Below, one piece after another: positions 1 to 12,117 of a stretch of 64,000 bases of DNA. Below the pieces are notes generated by a model. It worked only from the letters and a program-made list of their open reading frames with translations. It did not search any database and was not told where the DNA came from. Position numbers and translations under genes: made by a program. Source of the stretch: Artocarpus heterophyllus (Eukaryota > Streptophyta > Magnoliopsida > Rosales > Moraceae); NCBI GenBank assembly GCA_025403435.1, contig CM046343.1, positions 31,096,930 through 31,160,929 on the forward strand, given 5' to 3'. Every line of letters starts with the position of its first letter. Position 1 is the first letter of the stretch.

Positions 1-1759
1 AGGTTCTATCATTAAAGGTTAACTTATTATGGGAAGTAACACAAACTCTTATAAACTCATTTTCATTCCATGTCTAGTTGGAACTTTGGAAAAAAGTGAT
101 TAAAATCTACTGTTTTATTTCACGCGACCAACAAAGTAAGGAAGATTTTGATCATCAGATCATGGTCTCACACTCACGCCAGATCATGAATATGATCTTC
201 CTTTTTTGGTCCATCAGATGCATGCACCTTCAGAAGAACTTGTGAAAGTCCCAGTCCACGTGTGTTTTCATCATTTCATGCATGTTGGTAAGTATTTAAT
301 AAACGACTACATATATTATTTAATTAACATTATTAGTTAATTAATAATTTAATGAAACTTCCATAATAGAGTACTATACCTACCCACAACACACGTTTTT
401 GCACGTATAAGGCTCAGAATCACACCGTACATACGTTAACCAGACAAAACGAATACATTTTAGACTTCATATCATGCCATGCAACTGGAAGCCAAGATTA
501 GAAATTATTAAGACAAAATGAATACATTTAAGACTTTATATAAAGCATAATAAACTAAATTATGAGTAAGTATAAGGAAGTTCAACTGGAACCCCAAGAT
601 TAGAAATTATTGTATACAAAGACAAACCATACATTAGACTGCTTCTGTTTCTTGTTGTATTTTTAAGACTTATAAAACTCTAAAAAATTCAAATAAATTT
701 AAAGAGAGTCCTATGCACATAAATTAATAGAGTGTTTGGCGGTTAAACACTATAGCATATTTTGATTTTATATTATAATATATTAAAGCTTAATATATTA
801 AAGCTTCACACTCACACTTGAAATTTGTTCTTAATAATCATTTTATATATATGAGAAAAATTTTCTTGGATTAGTTTTAACTTTCATTTATTTGGCCTAG
901 ACAAAAAAAAAAGAAAAAAGAATCAAAACCTAGAGTGTTTATTAAAGATTCCTAAACCCGACCATGTAAATTACACGTACAAAAATATGCTAAGCCAACA
1001 ACAAACATAGAAGTGAAGAGGCTCCACAAGGATCCAAGATGAAAATCATGGTACAGAGATAGAGATAAAGATCAATAATTACGTAACGCGTTTGTTTGGG
1101 GACAACGTTTTATGCATAATTGGCGTGACCCAAAAACCTGCATGCATTACGTGTAAAGGGTTCTCAGTTGTCACTGTCTACAGTAAAATAAGAGGACGGA
1201 TACCTATTTTTTTTTGCCACCATAACAATCTTACTTAATCTCGTAAGATTATAATTCTATTATTAATAAAACAATAAAACTCGATTTAAAAGGCATACTA
1301 TATGTTAGAATGGAGCTCATATATAAGAATAAAGATTTTTTTTTTTGGGGTAGGTTTTTGGATGCTTCTATATTCTAAAAGCTACCTCTAAGATTGTTCT
1401 GGTAGTTAATTAGAAGAGTTTTCATCCCTTACAAGGGCTTTCAATCAAAACTACATTTTTTTTTGGCTCCTAAAAAAAGTTCTGTTGATAACTTTCAAAC
1501 TTATAACATAATTCAAACTTAAAAAGCTTTATTGTAACATGTTTATTTTCTTATTAGAATATTAGAATATTGTATTATTTTTTATTTCCCTTAAAATATT
1601 GTGGTTTTAGATTACTATTAACAGAAAGAATACTACTTTTACTTTTATATTTCTAATGCTTAAGAGCAAAAGAAAAAATTATGTCAAATGAGTGACCCTA
1701 TTTGGCATTGCCTTCTAGAAACAACTTTGAGTTTTTTAGGTCCAAAAATCACTTCTGAG
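1..1759. other. AT-rich intergenic DNA
   Basis: No gene was recognised. The stretch is AT-rich, with poly-A/T runs (for example near 902 and 1330) and no open frame with a recognisable domain. Part of it may be distal promoter of the downstream ACC synthase gene, but no specific element can be supported. Confidence 0.5.
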
Positions 1760-2270
1760 AGATTTGACGACCATAATTCCTTTGAGGTGAAAAGGGCCAA
1801 AAAAGAGTAGGTTGTGCAGTCCTACATCGCTTGAAAATAGTCATAGGTAGTGGTTCATAAGTAATGACACCACCTCTCAATGGCATGAGGCCTTTTAGGG
1901 TAAAGCCCAAGAGCAAAATCATGAAGACTTAGGCCTAAAGTTGACAAAATCATGCCAAGCGGAGATATAGGTCGTTATAGGTGGTATTAAAGACTTGATC
2001 CAGTTGAAAGTATGGCCAATGAAGACGTTGGACCCCTAAAGGGGTGATTGTGACAACCATAATTTCCTTGAGTCGAAGAGAGCCAAGAAATGGTGGGTTG
2101 TACAGTTCACATCGTCTAAGAATGGTCATAGATAGTGATTCATAAATAATGATACCACCTCCCAATGGCATTAGTCATTTTGAAGTGAAGCTCAAGAGCA
2201 AAAGTATGAGAGCTTAAGCTCAAAACAGACAATACCATACTAAACAGATATGCAAATTATGGATAGTTTT
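1760..2270. repeat. Two diverged direct copies of a dispersed repeat
   Basis: About 200 bases starting near 1765 recur in diverged form starting near 2050. Shared landmarks in order are 'gaccataatt', 'ggttgt.cagt', 'catcg', 'gtggttcataa' or 'gtgattcataa', 'caccacctc', 'caatggcat', 'aagctcaagagcaaaa' and 'agcggagatat' or 'aacagatatgc'. The wording is typical of old plant LTR-retrotransposon ends, and 'aaaggggtgattgtgacaacc' separates the copies. Family assignment is an inference. Copies differ by many substitutions, so the duplication is old. Confidence 0.6.
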
Positions 2271-2996
2271 TTAGAAGACATAGACCTCACTCCAATATGT
2301 TATGTCTTATTGCACAGTTTGAACATCATTTTTTGTCCTATATTTTTAAGTACTTTCAAAATATGGATCTCACCATAACTTTTTACTTCTCTTTTTTTAT
2401 TGCCTAAAAGCAAAAGTAAAAGTAGTATCACACAAATATGTGATCTAATACTGCGTCTTATCAATAATTTATAAGCAAACCATTTAGCGTCCATTTGCAA
2501 ACATAAATTTGAGCAAAAAGGGTTCTGATTCAAACCAATGTTTACTATAATATTTTTTCTCATAAAATTTAAATTTTTATAGTACTTTTAGTTTAAACAT
2601 TTGGTCTTAACCATATCTTCCTTAATGGGCTCTAAGTTTTTGAATACCTTTTCTCCTAGTCTTCACTTTGGCAGCTGGAGTGACGGACTGACACTATCGC
2701 AACTGGCTTCCAAGGCCCCAACTAAACTGCAACCCAAACATCATCTGTGACGTAAACCGCCAACCAAATTTAACCAAGCCTCAAAGAAGCTCCTTATGAA
2801 CCTTCACTAGGAATAGTTTTCCACCTCCTCCAGAAAAAAACAAAAACAAAAAAAAAAACAAAAAACAAAGAAAGAAAGAAAGTAATCTTGCCTTATATAC
2901 TAAAGTAATTTATTCCTTTTTACCAGTCCATTTAATTTAATATTCCACCTTTTTTAATGTTGTAGCCACCAAAGACTGGGACCACTACTACAAGTC
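2271..2996. other. Intergenic region and upstream promoter of ACC synthase
   Basis: AT-rich sequence without a coding signal, leading into the ACC synthase promoter. It contains a purine-rich A/G run near 2836-2882. No specific binding site can be supported from sequence alone. Confidence 0.4.
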
Positions 2997-3004
2997 TATA
3001 AATA
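2997..3004 (+). promoter_or_regulatory. TATA box of the ACC synthase gene
   Basis: TATAAATA lies 186 bases before the ATG. This would put transcription start near 3030 and give a leader of about 160 nt. That leader contains a TA run (about 3103-3122) followed by a CT-rich tract (about 3128-3160), common in plant 5' leaders. Confidence 0.6.
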
Positions 3005-3189
3005 CCATCTTCGAAGTTGTAACTTCTCAAACCTCACCTGCAATATTTGTTTATCTATTAGTCTTCAGAATTTTCATCTTATTAAACTCTATCACATCTC
3101 AATATATATATATATATATATAATTCATCTCTTTCTCTCTCCTCTCTCTCTCTCTCTCGCACGCTCATATCCAACATAACCAAATAATT

Positions 3190-5807
3190 ATGGTGAGTAG
3201 CAAACAACAATTGTTGTCCAAAATAGCAACCGGAGATGGTCATGGAGAAAATTCTCCATACTTTGACGGTTGGAAGGCTTATGACAATAATCCATTTCAC
3301 GCCAAAAACAACCCTCTTGGGGTAATCCAAATGGGCCTTGCTGAAAATCAGGTAAAAAAAAATTAATTAAAAGTTTCGTCTAATTAATTTAAACCTTTTA
3401 ACTTAATTTTATCTCAAGTACTCATCTAAATATTCTTCTTTCCTTATTCTATTATATATCCAGCTATGCTTTGATTTGGTTCAAGACTGGATTTTGGACA
3501 ACCCCAGAGCCTCCATTTGCACTCCTGAAGGAATTAATGAATTCAGGGACGTAGCTATTTTCCAAGACTACCATGGTCTTCCAGAGTTCAGAAACGTATG
3601 TGACTCATATTTTATACATAACCCACTTTCTTAAAACTTTTATGTTAATTAATTTCTTTAACTGGGTTGTTATCAAAAATTTTTAATTGATCATAATTAT
3701 ATGTACATTTTCTTGAATTCCACATGACCAGGCTGTTGCAAGGTTCATGGGAATGGTTAGAGGAAACCGAGTAACATTCGATCCCGACCGCATTGTGATG
3801 AGCGGAGGAGCCACCGGTGCCCATGAGATGGTTACTTTTTGTTTGGCTGATCCCGGTGAAGCATTTCTGGTTCCTGTCCCTTATTATCCAGGGTATGTAA
3901 CTTTTTTCTATATCATTTTCCTTTTGGTTAATTGTGTTGGTTTTTCTACCATTTCCCTTCTTCCATGGGAGGACTGTTGAGCTGAATTCTGTAAAGAAAA
4001 AAAGACCCTTCACCTGCTGCTTTCCCTTCCAGACGGAGGAAGGAGAAAGATTAGGAGATCAATTGATTATTAAATAACAACAGTTGTTTGGCTTTAATTT
4101 TGGTCTTAACCAACAAATAAACTCTCTTATAGTAAAAAAAAAAATAAAAACTTATTATAATATAAAACTTTTATATATTATAATATTTTTAATTAAAATT
4201 AATTTTAATTATGTTTTTTTAAACAACTCATCAAATCACTGGAATTTATTTAGGTTACTCAACCTATACACAGGTCATTAGTCGGTTGTCAAAGTCAACA
4301 TCACAGGTTAGTGTTAGGTTGATCTATATTTTTTAAAATTAATTTTATAATCAAATCCTACCCTCCCACTTGAATTATTAGTGGGGCCCTGAAAACATGT
4401 CAGAAACCACTCATCAGTATTATTTATTTTGGCACAGACACTTAGTGGTACATTTAAGTAAGTGAGGCCTATCTTAGTCGGCTATATTAATTATGTGATA
4501 GGATTGAAAGAAAAAAAATACTAGTAAAATACAATTGTAAATACTTAATTCACGTCGGAATCATATCATATTACGAAAATATAATTTAGCGACGATGTTA
4601 AAGTTAAAAAACACAATTACTTGATTTAGAAGCTGGATGTTCTTTTAGGCAAGTTGACAATTAATTTAAGCGTGCGCACTAGAGAGTTTTTATAGGTCTA
4701 AGATATTCTTTTAGAGAAGAATGAAAGCTTCATCATAGATCAAGTCAATATGTAACTTGTTCAAGACTTGCCAAGACTAATTCTTGGAGATAATTTGGTT
4801 GCAGATTCGACCGAGACTTGAGATGGAGAACGGGAATACAACTTGTTCCAGTCCACTGTGAAAGCGCCAACGACTTTAAGGTGACAAGAGAAGCCTTGGA
4901 AGCAGCCTATGAGAAAGCCAAAGAGGAGAACATAAGAGTGAAGGGGCTGCTTATCACCAACCCTTCAAACCCCTTAGGCACAATTCTAGACAGAGAGACA
5001 CTAAGATCAATAGTGAGATTCATCAACGAAAAGCGCATCCACCTAGTCTGCGACGAAATCTATGCTGCCACGGTCTTTAGCAAGCCGGCATTTGTGAGCA
5101 TCTCGGAGATAATTGAAGAGGAAAATGACATTGAGTGCAACAAGGACCTGATCCACATTGTCTACAGCCTATCAAAGGACATGGGCTTCCCTGGTTTCAG
5201 AGTCGGGATTGTGTATTCCTACAACGATGCGGTTGTAAACTGCGCTCGAAAGATGTCCAGTTTTGGATTAGTCTCCTCTCAAACGCAACACCTGATTGCA
5301 GCCATGTTGTCGGATGATGTGTTTGTGAAGAGGTTTTTGGCTGAGAGTGCTAGGAGATTGGGAATTAGGCACAAGGTGTTCACAAGAGGGCTTGCTCGGG
5401 TGAACATTAGCTGCTTGAAAAGCAATGCAGGGCTGTTCGTGTGGATGGATTTGCATAGGCTGCTTAAAGAACAGACAGTTGAGGCAGAGATGGCTTTATG
5501 GAAAGTCATAATCCATGAAGTCAAGCTCAATGTTTCGCCAGGGTCCTCGTTCCACTGTCCCGAACCGGGATGGTTCAGGGTCTGCATTGCCAACATAGAT
5601 GATTACACCATGGAAGTTGCTTTGACAAGAATTAGAAGCTTTGTGCTTAAAAAGAAGGAGCTTGCTCATGTGGTGGTGCCGAACAAGAAGTGCTGGCAAG
5701 ATCACAACCTCAGGCTAAGCTTCTCAGCTCACCGATTCGACGATTTTATGATGGCATCACCTCATTCTCCTATACCTCACTCACCTTTGGTTCAAGCAAG
5801 GACTTAA
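3190..5807 (+). CDS. ACS: 1-aminocyclopropane-1-carboxylate synthase, type I (4 exons)
   Basis: ACC synthase is a cytosolic PLP enzyme that converts S-adenosylmethionine to ACC, the committed step of ethylene synthesis. Exons are 3190-3351, 3464-3595, 3732-3892 and 4805-5807, all GT-AG, giving 485 aa, the normal length. Visible motifs are MGLAENQ (about residues 48-54), FQDYHGLP (exon 2), SGGATGAHE (exon 3), TNPSNPLG (exon 4) and the PLP lysine in [12 protein letters not shown] (K276). The C-terminus has RLSFS (S457/S459) followed by serine-proline sites in [11 protein letters not shown] (S470, S473, S478). This is the CDPK plus MPK3/MPK6 target tail that defines type I isoforms such as Arabidopsis ACS2 and ACS6. 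Family knowledge says phosphorylation of this tail stabilises the protein. Intron 3 is long (912 bases) and very AT-rich. The exact orthologue within type I is not resolved. Confidence 0.96.
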
Positions 5808-7294
5808 TTAGTTTGGGATTTAGGTAGATTCTTAGCCACTATAAAGATAACTATAATATAGTTAGATTCATGCAATTCTTTTTTCTTTTTTTTCTCTACG
5901 TACTTAAAAAGTATATAGTTGACCAATGTTCTAACCCAATTTGTTGATGCTTTCATTGCATCCCAAGGGATTACTTTGGTTCAATGTATGACCAATGTAT
6001 TTTTACTTTTCTTTTCTTTTCAACCTCTTAGCTTGGATCTGTGTATTCTTTTTCCTTTTTCACCAAATGTCAGTGAAGAAGGTGTGTAACAAATCTTTTC
6101 TTTATAAGTGTATCAATAAAGAAATTATTTAGCATTTCAAGCTTTTATAAATTATATTGTGATGGCTTTTGAATTGACCAAAGTATAAATTATAAGTCCC
6201 AGCCGCAACACCACGCCTCGGCGTCCACTACTTGGCACTGCAGCACGAAATCTCCTTAGCCTCCTAATTCCTTTGTCGCATGCTGTAGCGCCATTATGCT
6301 GGCGCTAGAGCACGAGCACGAGCTCTCGGCCTCAAGGGCTGGCTGTGCTTTTATCTTATCTTCTTTTTTTTTTTGTAAAATTGTGGTGATAAATTGTAGG
6401 TTTAAATTAAATTAAGCTCGATACTTCTTAACCCATCTCAAACAAGTGAAGGTTAATATTCAAGTACTTGTATAGATAATAAACCAAATTACAAATTCAC
6501 TCGTAGAGTATCATACATTTCAAAGTGATGAAAAAAGGGTCTGGTCAACGTCTAGACCCCAAGCATCATAGGAAAAGCTTGAGTGAAAAAAGCAAGGGAG
6601 CAATTTATAGTTGACCCTCAAGCCATTCTTATTCGTCGGCACTTTCATATCCTGCCAAGTCTTCAAGTTTTAGTGCCCTCCACCCAACAAAAAAAATAAT
6701 AATAATAAAAAAAATAAATTGTAGGAAAATAGTATATCTGTACAAACATTCTAATCTTACCCTACCATATCTTATATTGTGCAAACGACAAAGCTCCATG
6801 GAAAATTGAACGTCTAATTTTATTTTGACATGTACATTAATTAATAATAAACAATTACCTTGGGTTAGGTAAAATGATTCAAATTTACTAATTCAAATCA
6901 ATTATTTTTTGAGTTCAAACTCATTTGCTAAAAATCCTATTAATCTTATTCTAGCAGAACCATATTGAACAACATTATAATATCTACTTCTTCCCATTTT
7001 CTTTTGGTTGTTTTTTTTTTGCCAAACATGCATATATCAAGCAAAAGCTATATCCTTACTCCTTAATGTACTCCTTCATGTGAACAAAAGGCCGTGGCTA
7101 CCACAAACCGTATGTCTTGGGTAATCCCACGTCAGAGAAAATAATCACAAAATGACATATATATATATATACACACACACACACATATGTGTGTGTACAT
7201 GGCTGGAGATCAAAAATTCCTGTTTTTGCTTGTCAATATCTGTTTAGTTTAATTATCAGTCCTAACAAATTACGAACGGGGTTGTCAAGTATGT
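5808..7294. other. ACS 3' region and intergenic DNA
   Basis: Starts with the AT-rich 3' untranslated region of the ACC synthase gene; AATAAA-like sequence occurs near 6113. A GC-richer island at about 6195-6350 stands out but has no recognisable frame. A mixed AT/CA/TG microsatellite sits at about 7155-7198. Nothing else was identified. Confidence 0.45.
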
Positions 7295-9491
7295 TGTCAC
7301 GCCTCGAAGTACGAGAGGTGACGTAGTAGTTAATTAAGTTAAAATTTAATTAAAACATAGTTTAAGTTTTTAATTTAATTATGAAAATGTGGAAATTTTT
7401 AAAACCTTTCTAAAACAAGCTTTTATAATAATTAAACAAATAAGAATATCATGGTAAGCAATAAGAAAGTAATAACGAAATAAAAAGAAACGAGAATAGG
7501 TCCCACTGACTCACATCTTGTGCACGCATATGGTACTGACAACATTATATTACAACCACAGTCCAAGTAAGAGAGAAAATTAGAATATTACATGCCTTGA
7601 TTTTATAACTTAAATAACGTTTTAGGTTATTCTATTGCTTATGTATCCTGTCTGTGGACTCCTCTCTGAACCTAAGCCGAAATCCACCTAGAGGGAGGGA
7701 AAGGTTTGAAAACAAATAAAATGTGAGCGAAATGCTCAGTAGGACTAAGATTTTTAGAAACATTTCATCTTAAAAGAAAACTTATTTAGAAAGTAGACTT
7801 GAATACATAAATGAAATTTAATAAGAATTATTCTTACCAAAACCGTTTATTGTTCGACCAAAAAAAATACCATTTTTCCTTTCCTGGGCAAACCATATGT
7901 ATAATACTACCGTAGTGGTTCAGCTAGGTTTCAGGACATGCACCCAAGGTCGCACGCTACACGACCCAATCTCTGATATGGCATCATGCCCTTATATTCA
8001 TTTCTATCATTATTTAAAATCCATTTACCAGGTATTTTATTAACATTCGTTATGGAGTTTATTATGAAGTTCACCTCAATCCACGGTTTATAAAAATAAT
8101 CGATAAAATTCCTTTTCCAATCAATCGTTGAAAACATTTTGATGAAAACCTTTTTTAAGGTCAAAATCATTTGAAACAAGGTTACCAAAGGAGGGGTAGA
8201 AGTCCTACCTCAATACTCGTGTCGGTGTCCTACACCGTAATCTTGGTCCGTTATATGTTAGCTCCGCGGAACCACGAACGACCTTAAATAAAAACTAGGT
8301 CTATTAGTGTCTAGTTTAAGATATTCTACATTGCTAAACTATTTCATGGTGTCCTAATGTGCCATTTGTACTTATAAAACCATTTTATAAAGTTAGGATT
8401 TCAATCAAGGTTTAAAACAATAAAAACGGATGAAAAATCACAAACTTTCACCATGCTTGGTCGGCCTGCCGGTCACCTGATTCGGCCGGCCGAATTGTGT
8501 AGTTCGGTTTGTCAGAAAACCAAGTCACGTCGGCCGAACTTTTTCAGGTTCAGCCTGCCAAACGTATGAATCCGGCCTGCAGAACCCATGAATCCAGCCT
8601 GCCAAACACGAAGTTTGGCTTGCCGATCTGGAAAAATTTTAGAATTTTCCAGGCACGGGTTCTCGGCCTCCCAAACCCCAATCTTCATTGCAACATGTTT
8701 TTCTCAGTTCTCAGGCATAGGAAACAATCATAGATGATAGAAAAACAATATAGAACACTTTTTAGCTCATTTAAGCAATATTTACTCAAAAATTTTGAAT
8801 AAATCCAAAAATTAGGAAAAATGGAGAAAACAAATAATCTTGATTTAAGTCCGTTTTTCTTCAAACAAATCTTAGATTCTAGTTGTTGTAAGTTTCCCTA
8901 ACTTAGATCAAAGGTTTTCTAAGTTCAAATAAGCTTAAATTTCAAAATGCAAGAAAAATTAAAAAATTAAAAAAATTTTGAAATTCGAAAACTAACATTG
9001 AATTGAAGTTTTAAATCGCGTTTTTGGTTGCTCAATCGCGTTCCCGAGCCTCCAATCCACCAAACTGACGCTTAGGGCTCGATTTAATTCAAAAAATTTG
9101 GGAGAAAATGGGAGAGAAAGAGAGAGGCAGAGTGAGAGGGAGAGAGGCGGGCGAGAGAAAGAGAGAGTGACAGAGAGAGCTGAGTGAGAGAGAGGGAGAG
9201 AAAGGTATAAATAGAGAAAAAAGTGGGCAGTTTTCACTATTCTGAAACCGTGTGTCGCCTACGGTTTTGTAAAACGAGATACATTTGGCATTTGACAAAT
9301 TGTTTTGTTTCAAAAATTCAAAATAACAATTTACAATAATTAAGTATAATTAAAAACCAATAAAATAATAAAAAATAACATTGATTTAAAATTTTCATAA
9401 AGTGATCAAATTAAGTTTAAAATGTCCATTATGGTATACTAATCCACTATTCTATATTCTAATACCACTTAACAAATTCCAAGGCGTTACA
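7295..9491 (-). mobile_element. Probable solo LTR of a Ty3/gypsy-type element
   Basis: On the minus strand the block starts TGTAACGCC and ends AGGCGTGACA, so it has TG...CA ends with a short terminal inverted repeat. Plant gypsy LTRs often end in GGCGTGACA next to the tRNA-Met primer site. An internal minus-strand motif, ACTGAGCATTTCGCTCACA near 7720-7738, resembles the ACTGGGCGTTAGCTCA motif of the intact element at 29539. No primer binding site, polypurine tract or pol frame lies beside it, so it looks like a solo LTR of about 2.2 kb. The flanking pentamers (TATGT and ATATT) do not match. A GA-rich tract occupies about 9105-9205. Confidence 0.6.
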
Positions 9492-9916
9492 ATATTTTGC
9501 TTAAACTAACAAAGATTAGTTAGATATGGATTAACAAATGAGGTTGAAGATGACGTGGCATTTACACATGCATATATATATATATATATATATATACTTT
9601 TTTAAATATACTAGTCAGAGGCAGGCTCACCTACATATTTTTTTAGTAAAAAGAAAACAAAAGGGAAAGATATAAAGTTATGAGGAAAAAACAAAAAGAA
9701 AAAAGAAAAAAAAGGATGAAGAGACGTAAGCAAAAAAAAAAAATCTATTCAAAAAAAAAAAAAAAGAGGATGTAAGAAAGACATATAGAGCAATATGGAA
9801 GAAATATGTGGAGCAATATAGAAAAAGTTAAGAAATATGTGGAGCAATATAGAAAAAGTTATTCTCACTTGTGTGTGTGTGTATATATATTAGAAAAGAG
9901 TCCAATGACTTTGTTA
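9492..9916. repeat. Microsatellite and short tandem duplication
   Basis: Contains an (AT)n run at about 9571-9594, poly-A/G tracts at about 9650-9770, and a tandem duplication of about 32 bases built on 'gaaatatgtggagcaatata' in about 9800-9860. No gene was seen. Confidence 0.6.
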
Positions 9917-10065
9917 GGGTGCTTGGCTAGTGGTGGGAACCGTTTTTACTATAGCATGTAAGAGCTTTATATTATGCAACTTTTTTTCTTTTTACTGTAG
10001 TATATAAGAGCTTTACATTGTTCGTAACTAAGTTTGTAGTTCACATCATCTTTAACCAAACACCC
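9917..10065. mobile_element. MITE of the GTAAAGCTCT-core family
   Basis: Ends are inverted: GGGTGCTTGG at 9917 and CCAAACACCC at 10056-10065. Inside are two copies of the family core, 'tatagcatgtaagagcttta' and 'gtatataagagctttacatt'. No coding capacity. No clear target duplication. Confidence 0.6.
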
Positions 10066-12117
10066 TCCATGTATTTGTAAGCAGGCGAGTCAAAGTCAAA
10101 AAAATAAGTCAAGATGGCGGGGCTGCCGTTATTTTTTCTTTTCTTTTTTTTTTTTGAAACACATGAATTGTGCTAATATGAGGCAGAGTAAACGTAGATT
10201 TCAGAATTTATTTGATTATACATATAAAATAAAAGGAAACAAAAATCTTAGGTGAGAATTAATGTTAAAAAATCACAGCACAATTGGATTATAATTTGTA
10301 ATGACGATAACAAGATGCGGGCATGCCTCTATAATCCTGTTATGACGCAAGGTGTGACAATGTTTTTCATCAAATAATTTACATAGATTGGCTTTTATAT
10401 TGTGGCTGTTATGTGTGGCACATTCAGAAAGGCATTCGTTTGGAGGTTAAAAGACAATTTACAGAGGTAATGTAAAGCTTTGGTCAATTTGTCCTATTTT
10501 TGTATGAAAGCAATAGGAAAGGAACGATCAACATGAAAACAAACTTTAATCTTGTGTTTACATATATGATATACCTTTATCTGAAAAAGTTGCTTTCTTT
10601 GTCTATTTCCCTTCTCCGGCCCAAACATAGTTTTTATTTATTCATTTTTTTATTTATTCATTTTTTTAGTGTGTTCATATGTACATCTTCTTAATTGTCT
10701 CTTCCCACATAGAAAATTCTATCTCATCAAAAGAAGAAAACCTATATTTAGAGACTTTTTTTTTTTTTCTGAGATGGATTTGGTTTTTATACCCCTCAAA
10801 AATAATTAATAACACCGTTTTTTTTTTGCATATTTAGAGACTTTTTTCCTGATGACTTGGCCTTCTACTGTTTTTTACCCCTCAAAAAAAAAAAAAAAAA
10901 ACTGTTTTTATGTTTTATTTGTAGACGTGTTTGTCATAATTCTTACAAAAGGGTCTACCACATAAAATTCAATAAGAGAAATGTAGTCCTCATTTTCAAT
11001 CTAGAAACTTCTAATCAGCCATGGAAGTGTTCCTATATTCCAATATCTAAAGTCATGCAAACAAATAATGAAGCTCAAAGGTCCAGCCAATATTTCAGAT
11101 TTTTTGGAAGAGTTATTTCTCTTTTTTTGTGGAAGTTTTTGGTTAAATTTGACTTTTATGTTTCACGTACATTTAACAAAATGATGTTGCACATAAGAGC
11201 TTTGATATTTTCTAGAGGTCAAAATCAGTGTTTGGCCACAATTTTTCGTTTTATTTTTTTATTATTGTTATTATTATATGTTTGGTATGCAATAATATTA
11301 TAAGCCAGTGGGTTTGTTTGTCTAAAATATTTCTATTGTTTATCTCCTATTTTTTATAAATAAATAAATAAATAAATAAATCCTGGCTAACATCAGCTTT
11401 TTTAAATCCTAAATTTGTCATGACATTATGAAATTCCACTTTGCAAAATTTTTTACCAAGTCACTCCCCTCTAGAAAGAAGTTAGCAGCCATCAAAAAGT
11501 AGAAAAAGTGACCTCAAATAATAACCAATTTCCCTGATTCTGAACAACCTCTTTTAATATGCACCAAAATTCACCAGCTACATGATCTTCATTTTTAAAT
11601 GCATATATATAATGTCAATGAGCATGTCATGTAATTGTTCTCTTGTTGGAAAAGTAGCAATTGCCAATTCTAAAAAACAAGGTCTAAAAGTCTAGCAACC
11701 TTGTAATTGAATCAACATCGGTACTTGAGAGCATTTCAACTAACTAATTAAAAACACTTTTACATATAAAGTCTTTACACTGTACTGCCTAAAAGTTTTA
11801 GATTGAACTGAAAATATTAAGCACAAGCTTATTTCATCAGCTCAACCAGACATCCCAAAAAAAATTTAGCATTAAATTGGAAAAACATTACCAAAATGCA
11901 TACACTTGTATATATCCATTTTTTTTTTAACTACTCTATAGACTATACATCACATCCTCTAGGCCCTAGGCCATAACTTGAAAGTTCCAATCTTTAATTT
12001 TCATAGCAAGAACTATGTACACAAGACCAACCCTTTTCATGGTTTGTCCCAAATTTCATTCCAACAAATCAAAAAGTTGTATAACTCTAAAAACTTGCCC
12101 ACCCCAGATCATCAAAA
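10066..12117. other. AT-rich intergenic DNA
   Basis: No gene was recognised; the open frames here are low-complexity and lack domains. A (TAAA)n microsatellite sits at about 11357-11381. The last few hundred bases probably include the 3' untranslated region of the minus-strand HIPP gene. Confidence 0.45.

Noticed and set aside
3645..4013. 122 aa minus-strand frame over ACC synthase exon 3
   Set aside because: It overlaps a confirmed exon and intron of the plus-strand gene and has no domain.
8992..9313. Minus-strand frames rich in Ser/Leu/Pro
   Set aside because: They translate the GA/CT-rich tract inside the solo LTR.
10857..11303. 148 aa plus-strand frame
   Set aside because: Starts in poly-A-encoded lysines, is low-complexity and Phe/Leu/Ile-rich, and has no recognisable motif.
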